A stretch of 64,000 bases of DNA from a virus. The translations under genes and the position numbers were made by a program. The notes beneath the pieces are model-generated. The model did not search any database, was not told the DNA's origin, and saw nothing but the letters and a program-made list of their open reading frames with translations. Each line of letters starts with the position of its first letter. Position 1 is the stretch's first letter. Shown here piece after piece: positions 25,608 to 32,495 of the stretch. The stretch is taken from the IMG/VR virus record IMGVR_UViG_3300036770_007945, positions 64,001-128,000 of that record; one strand, 5' to 3'.

Positions 25608-26984
25608 TTAATCCTTAAAGAAAGATGTTCTTCTACTAACGTATTTTGCATCTCCTTTATTTTCTCCCTCTTTTGCGTATAAATGTTGTTTTCCTTCATC
25701 ATCACTAACCTCTGAAATTGTCATTGTTGAAAAGTTCATTTTGATATAGAAGGGGAAAGCTTCCGCCATTCTTGCTTTCTTCTGCTCGATTTCAACAATT
25801 CCGGATTCCCTACCTTTCTTTGTCATGACCCAGCTAAACGCATTGTTTGCATGCTCCAGCATACCCTTACTGTAACGTAATTCTCCTTCTTTATCGACTT
25901 GAGCAAGAGCAATAACCTGGATATTATTATCTGCAGCAAACACTTTACAAAATCTGGCGGCTTCCGACATTTTTCTCCACTGGTCTTCACCACCAAAACC
26001 TTTAAGCAATCCTAAATAATCTATAATAATAACGTCGTAGTTGAAGGGTTTCAACCCGTATAAAAGCTCCTCAATAGTTAAATTATTCATCTTGCATTTA
26101 TAGTCTTCGCAACCGCCTACCTCTAATAATCTATCTTGATACTTTAAAAAAGTTTCTCTTGCTCTCTCTTTTTCCCGTTTCGTCAGGTTTAATATATTTT
26201 TTAGACTCGTTAATGTTAGCCCCGTGACAGAACTAAATCTTCTCTCCATCAACTCAAAATCATCCATTTCAAGACTAACTAAACAAACGCGAAGCCCGGC
26301 TTCTGCCTGCGTCTTAGCCATATGCAAAGCTGTCAAACTCTTACCTCCACCAGTTGAAGCGGCTACTAAGGTTAAACCTCCTCTAGGCAAACCTTTATTG
26401 ATTGCATCAAATTTAGCAAAACCTGTTGGTATATAAATGTTATCTCTACTGCTAAGAATTTTGTCGATTAATTTACCGCTTTCTTCCTTATCCGTTACCT
26501 TCAATATGGAAGATATAAAATCGTCGTTGTTTGTGTTTAAAGCACTTAACTTATCACTTAAAGATTGAACCACTGATTTCGTATCAAAAGCTCCTTTGAT
26601 TAGAGTCTCTCCTAGAGAACTATGAAATTCGTGCAGTTTACGCTTTTTTTGATAATCTACAAGCTTTTCCGTAGCCGACCTACAGCTATCTAAATCTGTA
26701 ATAACTGGCTGTTCTCCTAAATAAAAAGCGCTGGCCTTCAAAGCACTTTTTATCTCAGAAGTAATGACAGGATCATGTAAGATGTCTATATCATTGGGCA
26801 GTTTGTTTCTTTCTTTTACTAATGTTTTTATCCTAACGTATACCTCTCTCCAATGAGGAATATAAAACATATCCGTTTTGGTTGTTCCAAGCAGAAAATC
26901 TCTTACTTGTTCAGGACCTTTTAGAAGAGATAAAATCGCTAACTCCTCTAGATCCGTATCATATAATATTATTTCGCTATCCAT
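25608..26984 (-). CDS. replicative DNA helicase, DnaB/gp41 type
   Basis: A 458-residue RecA-fold helicase. The N-terminal domain (residues 1-120) opens with DLEELAILSLL, like the DnaB N-domain that binds primase. The ATPase core follows with FDAINKGLPRGGLTLVAASTGGGKS (Walker A near residues 208-216), H1a Glu in VSLEMDDFELMERR, Walker B in YDVIIIDYLGLL, and a late Gln in VIALAQVDKEGE. DnaB-type rings unwind the fork and call in primase. The C-terminus ends in a basic tail. It is translated 3 bp after the stop of an ATPase-like gene that may encode its loader. No primase is visible in the window. Confidence 0.95.
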   Translation of the reverse strand: MDSEIILYDTDLEELAILSLLKGPEQVRDFLLGTTKTDMFYIPHWREVYVRIKTLVKERNKLPNDIDILHDPVITSEIKSALKASAFYLGEQPVITDLDSCRSATEKLVDYQKKRKLHEFHSSLGETLIKGAFDTKSVVQSLSDKLSALNTNNDDFISSILKVTDKEESGKLIDKILSSRDNIYIPTGFAKFDAINKGLPRGGLTLVAASTGGGKSLTALHMAKTQAEAGLRVCLVSLEMDDFELMERRFSSVTGLTLTSLKNILNLTKREKERARETFLKYQDRLLEVGGCEDYKCKMNNLTIEELLYGLKPFNYDVIIIDYLGLLKGFGGEDQWRKMSEAARFCKVFAADNNIQVIALAQVDKEGELRYSKGMLEHANNAFSWVMTKKGRESGIVEIEQKKARMAEAFPFYIKMNFSTMTISEVSDDEGKQHLYAKEGENKGDAKYVSRRTSFFKD

Positions 26985-26987
26985 AAA

Positions 26988-27752
26988 TTACTCCATTGAA
27001 ACTATTAAACCTTCATCTAAAAATAATCCTGCCTCAAAAGTAGTGTTTAACACCTGAGAAGCTACTGCTAAAGGATCGAGACCTGCGGCTAAAACTATTA
27101 TATCTATAGGTTTTTGGGTAGCACTATATAAATTCAATATATCATTAAACTTTTCTAGTTTTAATTTAGAACTGTTCAAAGTTAAACCGTCTAGAATTAA
27201 AAGCTCACAATTACCCTTTGTTAGTCTATAATCTTCAGAGTCTCTTAGAATGTCATCAAAACCTCCTTTAACTGTATGCCATAGAGGATTTCGATATTGA
27301 AAATCTTTTTGCCCTTTTTTTGCGTTAGCTGCTACCGAGAAAAACGCAATCAATCCAGCAAGGAAACGAGCCTTCTGAAAATCTGTCACTCCTGCTATGA
27401 CATACAAATCATTATAAAGTTTCTCAGAGGAGGGCTTAACTACTTTTTCTAAAACTTGTTCTAGAAATTGTAATTGTTTCTCTGAGGAAACTGTTAATAA
27501 TCTATTATCTCTCTTTCCTCTTTTTACATACTCATATTTATACTCTAAAAGAGAGGTCCGCACGTCGAATGCAGGACATGAGGTTAAGTGCCTTATAGGA
27601 AAGTCATTAACTGCTAAAGAATCTATAAGCTTCTGAGATTTACTGTCTGAAAAGAGCTTATCTCTTGCATCTAAATCCTTACACCAATTCATAAAATGCG
27701 TTAGTTTAACACTACGAACACTCTCATTCGAGTTATTACTAGCTGTTTTCAT
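26988..27752 (-). CDS. hypothetical protein preceding the helicase, possible loader-like
   Basis: A 254-residue protein. A Walker B-like stretch CELLILDGLTL (near residue 186) followed by PIDIIVLAAGLDP resembles the back half of an AAA+ helicase-loader core, but no Walker A P-loop is visible; the expected site reads VIAGVTDFQKARFLAG. It may therefore be a degenerate ATPase. The gene ends 3 bp before the DnaB-like start, so the two are probably made together, which fits a role in helicase loading. That role is inferred from context only. Confidence 0.6.
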   Translation of the reverse strand: MKTASNNSNESVRSVKLTHFMNWCKDLDARDKLFSDSKSQKLIDSLAVNDFPIRHLTSCPAFDVRTSLLEYKYEYVKRGKRDNRLLTVSSEKQLQFLEQVLEKVVKPSSEKLYNDLYVIAGVTDFQKARFLAGLIAFFSVAANAKKGQKDFQYRNPLWHTVKGGFDDILRDSEDYRLTKGNCELLILDGLTLNSSKLKLEKFNDILNLYSATQKPIDIIVLAAGLDPLAVASQVLNTTFEAGLFLDEGLIVSME

Positions 27753-27828
27753 TTCTTTTAATTACTTTTATTCTTAATTTTACTGTAAATATAATTCTAA
27801 AGAAGTAAATTAATAAATCAATTAAAAT

Positions 27829-28251
27829 ATGCCTTTATCTACTAAAGAGCTTGTTCGCAATATTCCTAGAGAGCCCGACGCTAGAAATGCTCGATACGTT
27901 CACGTTTTTGCTCGAAAAGTTTTAGGGGTAGCCTCTTATTTATTTACTACTGTTACTAAGATTCCAGGAGACTTCACGAGAAAACACCGAATATGGATTA
28001 AAGACTTGAACGGCAAAGATGTAATGTCTACAAATAATGTTTGGGTCAGCTGTGATTGTGATAGGTTCACTTATGCTTGGGAAGTAGCTTTAACACGGAG
28101 AGGAGCTTCTTCTGTTCGTTTTAGTAATGGAGAGCCTCCTGTTAAGATTAATCCTCGTATGCATCCAGCCGCTTGCAAACACGTCTACAGGGTTCTTGCT
28201 GATATAGCACAAAATAAACGTAAGAACTCTAAAAAGAAACCTCCTCTATAA
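27829..28251 (+). CDS. SWIM-type zinc-finger protein, 140 aa
   Basis: A small basic protein containing VSCDCDRFTYAWEVAL and, about 45 residues later, PAACKHVYRVLADI. This C-x-C...C-x-H arrangement is the SWIM zinc finger, a DNA- or protein-binding module found in many proteins of mobile elements. The C-terminus is a Lys/Asn-rich tail. It is the only plus-strand gene in this part of the window; it is divergent from the 26988 gene and convergent with the tag protein at 28288. The last codons form one arm of a terminator hairpin. Role unknown; DNA binding is plausible. Confidence 0.72.
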   Translation: MPLSTKELVRNIPREPDARNARYVHVFARKVLGVASYLFTTVTKIPGDFTRKHRIWIKDLNGKDVMSTNNVWVSCDCDRFTYAWEVALTRRGASSVRFSNGEPPVKINPRMHPAACKHVYRVLADIAQNKRKNSKKKPPL

Positions 28252-28268
28252 ATAGAAAGGTTTCTTTT
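28232..28268. terminator. terminator between convergent genes
   Basis: An 11-bp perfect inverted repeat (AAAAGAAACCT / AGGTTTCTTTT) encloses a 15-nt segment that itself can pair (TCTAT/ATAGA). It overlaps the last codons of the SWIM gene and precedes the stop of the convergent gene at 28288. A/T-rich arms give U-tails in both directions. Confidence 0.7.
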
Positions 28269-28287
28269 CAAAAATAAATCGATGCTC

Positions 28288-28962
28288 TTATGTTAGAGGT
28301 TTTTGTTCTATGAAATCTTCAACAACTTCCTCGATACGAACAGGAAGCTCCTCATTTAGTTCACGGACAGTGCGTTTTACTAAGTCTTCCTGATTTTTTA
28401 AAAATTTTAAAACTTTTTTCGCAAAATCCGCACGTAGTTGTAAATCTTTCTCTGTGATATCATTTTCCTTAACATAGTCTACAGAGATATTTCTAAAGTC
28501 CTCTAGATCAAAAGGACGAAGCAAGTCAGATACATCTATACAAAACCAACCACCACTTCTACCTTCGGCTACTACGGTTAACTCTTTACCTGTTAACTTT
28601 TCCCACAAATTTTGAACTTTAGTTTTTGTAGTATTAAAAGTTTCTACTAACTGACGTTCAACTTCACTAGCAACTAACATGTCAAAATCTCTCTCTGTTA
28701 TTGAGCCTTCGTAGTCCTTAAAATCTGGTGAAGAAAATAAATATACTTTTTGGTTAAAAGCTACATAATTAGTGTGTCCATAACGTCTTTGATGTTCTTC
28801 AATATATTCGAATAACTCTTCTATCACGGTATTTGTATACTCTAGAGAAGACTTCAAGCTAGATTTAACGCTTTTAATATCTCTCTTCATTACTTCTACC
28901 TCTTTTTTGATTTTCTCTTGGAGCTTTGTTGAAAGAGAAGTTAATAATATTTCATGTGTCAT
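28288..28962 (-). CDS. tag-bearing hypothetical protein, paralogue of 54011 gene
   Basis: 224 residues. The N-terminus ILLTSLSTKLQEKIKKEV carries the short motif shared by six proteins in this window (pattern: Leu, four residues, Gln/Arg, two residues, Ile, two residues, Glu). The body holds WEKLTG, then GGWFCIDVSDLLRPF near residue 138, which matches GWFVIDAEEMLRPF in the 54011-54808 protein, so the two are paralogues over at least the middle region. The C-terminus is helical and charged. Function unknown. It lies 35 bp downstream of the lysozyme gene and converges on the SWIM gene. Confidence 0.7.
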   Translation of the reverse strand: MTHEILLTSLSTKLQEKIKKEVEVMKRDIKSVKSSLKSSLEYTNTVIEELFEYIEEHQRRYGHTNYVAFNQKVYLFSSPDFKDYEGSITERDFDMLVASEVERQLVETFNTTKTKVQNLWEKLTGKELTVVAEGRSGGWFCIDVSDLLRPFDLEDFRNISVDYVKENDITEKDLQLRADFAKKVLKFLKNQEDLVKRTVRELNEELPVRIEEVVEDFIEQKPLT

Positions 28963-28997
28963 ATTGTTTGTATTTTGAAAATTTTAATTAAATAATA

Positions 28998-29696
28998 CTA
29001 ATTTAAAATTAGAGACTTTTGTTTTATGAATAAATTCGCTTCTCTAGACCTTCGAGACTGTAAACCTGATAAGACTCTACTCTCTGGATTTCTAACTCTA
29101 ACCCAGCGACTGAACTCCGAGTATATTTTTCCCTCTAAGGTGTTTAGTCTTTGCACTTGTGTATCTCTTTGTATTTTTACCTGCAGATAAGAATCTATTA
29201 GTGCCCGTAGTTTCGAACTTTTAAAAGCGGCTTCACCTATATTATAAGTCAAAGATATTAAAGACGTTAGTTGGCTTACGTCAAGAAGTTCATAATAACT
29301 ATAATACTTGTCTTTGTTTTCCGGGCTTGTTATTCTATAACTTTTGAGGTTTTTGATAAGTTTTTCAACTCGCTCCTGGAGAAGTTTTCTTGCTTGTTCC
29401 TCTGTTATACGCCCGTGCATAAACTTTAAGTCTTTCTGGAGTTTAACTCCTACGGTTTCACCATAGCCTATAGTTAATACTCCTGCGCCGCAGTTATAGG
29501 CACGGCTTCTAAAACCTTCTTCTTTCATTAGAAAGGCTGTAGCTCTATCCAACAAAAGCTCTTGTTTAAGTCTCAAAGCTTCTAACCTTTGAGATTCCTG
29601 TTTGTAGTTTTTAACTAAAGGAAGAATTTTATAAAAAACTAACCACGAAGTTAGGAGGATCATTAACCCTGACAAAATGAGATAAACTTTATGCAT
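28998..29696 (-). CDS. membrane-anchored GH24 lysozyme (endolysin)
   Basis: A 232-residue T4-type muramidase. Residues 4-24 form a hydrophobic segment (LILSGLMILLTSWLVFY) that could be a signal-anchor-release type export signal, followed by a coiled stretch to residue 55. The catalytic region reads KEEGFRSRAYNCGAGVLTIGYGET-like in two parts: Glu59/60, then YNCGAGVLTIGYG, then T81. The position usually held by catalytic Asp is C69, a substitution known in some GH24 enzymes. The C-terminal 60 residues are basic and longer than usual. It degrades peptidoglycan at lysis or at entry. It is far (33 kb) from the holin/spanin cluster at 61.7-63.0 kb. Confidence 0.88.
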   Translation of the reverse strand: MHKVYLILSGLMILLTSWLVFYKILPLVKNYKQESQRLEALRLKQELLLDRATAFLMKEEGFRSRAYNCGAGVLTIGYGETVGVKLQKDLKFMHGRITEEQARKLLQERVEKLIKNLKSYRITSPENKDKYYSYYELLDVSQLTSLISLTYNIGEAAFKSSKLRALIDSYLQVKIQRDTQVQRLNTLEGKIYSEFSRWVRVRNPESRVLSGLQSRRSREANLFIKQKSLILN

Positions 29697-29833
29697 ACAG
29701 ATTTTATTATTTATGTTATTGTTGGTTTTATATTATTTGTTTATTTTTTAAAATCCAGAAAAAGAAGCTTGATTCGAAAAACTATAGTTTTATAATTATA
29801 TACTATCAATGATTAACCTTATTTAAATATATT

Positions 29834-30400
29834 ATGGCTATACCTTTTACTTCTACATCTACGTTGAACTCTATTCCTCAGATAGAAAATTTTGTATTCG
29901 ATAATATTGAAAATTATATTACTTCTTTGCAGAAGGAGTATCAAAAAAACCCTGCACAGAGATTCTCACGAATTTTATCTAATGTAGGACACAATGTCTA
30001 TTTCTTACCTAAAGAGACATTCTTAAGTTATTTGTTAAACACCGATATAGAGTTAACTGCTTATCTCAATAAAGGTTTTTGTCTTCTTACACCTATTAAT
30101 CTCAAAGACTTTATCGGTAGAATGTATGAAGTTAATTATTACCCTCGGGGTGTTAGGCTAGCACAAAAGAATCTTAACATCTTAGGACACATCTTCATTG
30201 TTGATAAAGAAGATTTGTATAAAGACAACACTTTTAGTTTGCTTTTGGAAAGAAGCTTACATTCGTTTGACAAAGGTTTGTTGCAGGTAAATACTACAGC
30301 GAAAAAGACTTTAGTTGAACTTTCTAAAGGACTTTTCATCTTAAGCACAACAACCACAGATAAACAGGCATTAATCATCAACAACAATATTCAAGACTAA
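29834..30400 (+). CDS. hypothetical protein, 188 aa
   Basis: I do not recognise this protein. It is a soluble alpha/beta-looking protein with an N-terminal Ser/Thr-rich leader and a hydrophobic stretch CLLTPINLKDFIG in the middle. No signal, metal site or nucleotide-binding motif is seen. It starts a two-gene plus-strand unit with the 30417 gene (16-bp gap) and diverges from the lysozyme gene across 137 bp that probably contains promoters for both sides. Confidence 0.6.
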   Translation: MAIPFTSTSTLNSIPQIENFVFDNIENYITSLQKEYQKNPAQRFSRILSNVGHNVYFLPKETFLSYLLNTDIELTAYLNKGFCLLTPINLKDFIGRMYEVNYYPRGVRLAQKNLNILGHIFIVDKEDLYKDNTFSLLLERSLHSFDKGLLQVNTTAKKTLVELSKGLFILSTTTTDKQALIINNNIQD

Positions 30401-30416
30401 CATTAATTTCTTTTTT

Positions 30417-30956
30417 ATGAGCATAGATCGCGTTTTTTCCTTCTTGTATCAAGACCCGCGTTACATCGATTTCTATAAATACTACGAAAGAATCAAAACA
30501 ACTATTAATACCGTAACCATCGAAATCGAAGTAGAGGAGAGACTCAATAAGAGGGTCCGCCTCCGAGAGTTAACTACTGGAGAGGACATAGACTACGCTC
30601 TTCTCAAAGATACTATCATAGTAAATTCTTCTGAAAGTCAAAGATTGAGATCGCGTCTTTGTCACCTACGCATAGAGGTTTTCTCTAAATTGAAAACTCT
30701 TAGAGAGAGGACAGAAACTCTTAAAAAATATCTATTTATTTCTTATAAAACCGATTTAGATAGTTTTGGTTTGAAAACACAAGCAGATAAGAATTATATT
30801 CTAGACTCTTGCTTCATTGATGTTACGCAGTTTATCTGTGAATTAGAAACGCTTGAACAGTCGTTGGTTTTCTTTATTGAAGATTTAGATAAGAATTCCT
30901 GGACTATGAAAAATCTAACAGATTTATTAGAGTTAACTTTCCGGGCGAAGATATAA
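30417..30956 (+). CDS. hypothetical protein, 179 aa
   Basis: I do not recognise this protein. It is strongly charged and helical (IEIEVEERLNKRVRLREL; SKLKTLRERTETLKKY), suggesting coiled coil and self-association. It follows the 29834 gene by 16 bp on the plus strand and converges on the 30987 gene. No enzymatic motif. Confidence 0.6.
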   Translation: MSIDRVFSFLYQDPRYIDFYKYYERIKTTINTVTIEIEVEERLNKRVRLRELTTGEDIDYALLKDTIIVNSSESQRLRSRLCHLRIEVFSKLKTLRERTETLKKYLFISYKTDLDSFGLKTQADKNYILDSCFIDVTQFICELETLEQSLVFFIEDLDKNSWTMKNLTDLLELTFRAKI

Positions 30957-30986
30957 CTAGATCTTACTTGAAGCCTTATTATATTC

Positions 30987-31649
30987 TTATCTATAAGTGT
31001 CTCTAATTCGTTTGAGGGGTTTTAGTAACTGTCTTTCAATTTCCTGTGTCGATGTTTCTAACAAATCTGTCATGAGAGTATTGAAGTAAGAATAGTTAAA
31101 CTCTTCTAAGCTTCTTGGCACCTTATACAAGTCAAGGATTCCTTTGTTGAGACTATAGAAAGTTCTGAATTCTGTCTTCTTTAACTGCCGTGCTTTAATT
31201 AGGCCTTCCTGATGAGTATCTCTGAAAAGTAAGGCTTCTTCTACTCTAACTATGAAGTCATCATAGCGGCTTCTTACCTGTCTAACTACACCACTGAAAT
31301 TATATTCGGATATAAAATTAATATCTACTCCAGAAGACAAGACACTTGTTTTAGGGTGATCTGATACTCTTACTTGAAAATATCTTCTTGAAAAACAGGA
31401 TTCATAGAATCGTTTGATTTCTATGTTACTAATAGAAGGACGCAACTCTATCTCAAAGGTAAAGTAGGAGGATTTGCCATAAGCATTTTCATAATTCTCA
31501 ATCGGTTTTACGAGAGTAATTTCGTATTTTGAACCTACGATATCTTTTAAAATTGCTTGTGCCGCTTCGTGAGAGTCTTCAAAACAGAAGTTTGTATTTT
31601 TCGCTAATGCTACTCGTAAACGTCGTTTTCTACTATAATGATTAAACAT
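30987..31649 (-). CDS. hypothetical protein, 220 aa
   Basis: I do not recognise this protein. It begins with a basic patch (SRKRRLRVALAKN) and continues as a mixed alpha/beta protein ending in helical TQEIERQLLKPLKRIRDTYR. There are two lone Cys and no known motif. It is 27 bp downstream of the 31677 gene and belongs to the minus-strand run that includes the gp46-like ATPase. Confidence 0.6.
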   Translation of the reverse strand: MFNHYSRKRRLRVALAKNTNFCFEDSHEAAQAILKDIVGSKYEITLVKPIENYENAYGKSSYFTFEIELRPSISNIEIKRFYESCFSRRYFQVRVSDHPKTSVLSSGVDINFISEYNFSGVVRQVRSRYDDFIVRVEEALLFRDTHQEGLIKARQLKKTEFRTFYSLNKGILDLYKVPRSLEEFNYSYFNTLMTDLLETSTQEIERQLLKPLKRIRDTYR

Positions 31650-31676
31650 TTTTTATAATTTTAGAATTATCTTCTC

Positions 31677-32474
31677 TTAAAAATTAACAATAGTTTGTTC
31701 AGAAGTTTCCTCCAAAGGTTTCTTCTTTTTTTGGTAATCTCTTAAATAAGCTTTTAAATAGTTTACATCGAAATAATCTAGATTACTCTCATTCAATCTT
31801 TTTGTAACTTCAACCGGATTTTGCTCTTCTACCAACTCTCTCAACACCTCTAAGTTTGTTGAATTTATAAAGGTTTTAATTGGTTTAAATCTGTCGCTGT
31901 GATTCTTGTGTAACTCTTTTTCGAGATGTTGAAACTTCTCCCTACAATCTCTTGCAGATATAGTCTTACTAAAATACAAATATAAAACTTCTTCTAGATG
32001 ACTTCTGACATTTTTTGGGGCTGAATATTTAAAAGTATTGAAATGTTCAAAAAAAGAAACTTTGTTATAAGAATGCAATACGTTTTGATAGTAGTTTTTA
32101 ATATCTATGTTGAGTTTTATACTATAATCCTTGAATGGGATTTCTTCCCAAACAGATGTTAAATTCATCGCTCTCTTAGTTGTTACATTTAAGGTTTTTA
32201 AATTAATTCTCGTATCTGCTAAGGTGATCTCCTTATGAATTTCTGCAATAATAGCATATTCAGGTAAGTCCGTAATAATTACGCCTCCTTGTAATCTTAT
32301 AAGTGTTTCATTGTCTGTAGTAGATTTTAGTTTCTGTAAAAAGTCATTATAAACTCCTACAAAGAAACAGGAATCTCTTATTTCAGGCATTTCATTTATC
32401 TTATTAAAGTTGTGTTTTTGTCCTAACCACATTATCTTCGTGTGTATATTTTTTATATTATTAAGATCTTGCAT
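31677..32474 (-). CDS. hypothetical protein next to the gp46-like gene, 265 aa
   Basis: I do not recognise this protein. It is mixed alpha/beta in the first half and helical and charged in the second, ending with a Lys/Glu-rich tail. It lies 21 bp after the gp46-like gene, where a gp47/Mre11 nuclease partner would be expected in T4-like phages. However it has none of the metallophosphoesterase motifs (no D-x-H, GDxxD or GNHE), so it is not that nuclease. Co-expression with the recombination ATPase is likely. Confidence 0.6.
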   Translation of the reverse strand: MQDLNNIKNIHTKIMWLGQKHNFNKINEMPEIRDSCFFVGVYNDFLQKLKSTTDNETLIRLQGGVIITDLPEYAIIAEIHKEITLADTRINLKTLNVTTKRAMNLTSVWEEIPFKDYSIKLNIDIKNYYQNVLHSYNKVSFFEHFNTFKYSAPKNVRSHLEEVLYLYFSKTISARDCREKFQHLEKELHKNHSDRFKPIKTFINSTNLEVLRELVEEQNPVEVTKRLNESNLDYFDVNYLKAYLRDYQKKKKPLEETSEQTIVNF

Positions 32475-32495
32475 AATATTAATTAAGGTTAAAGG

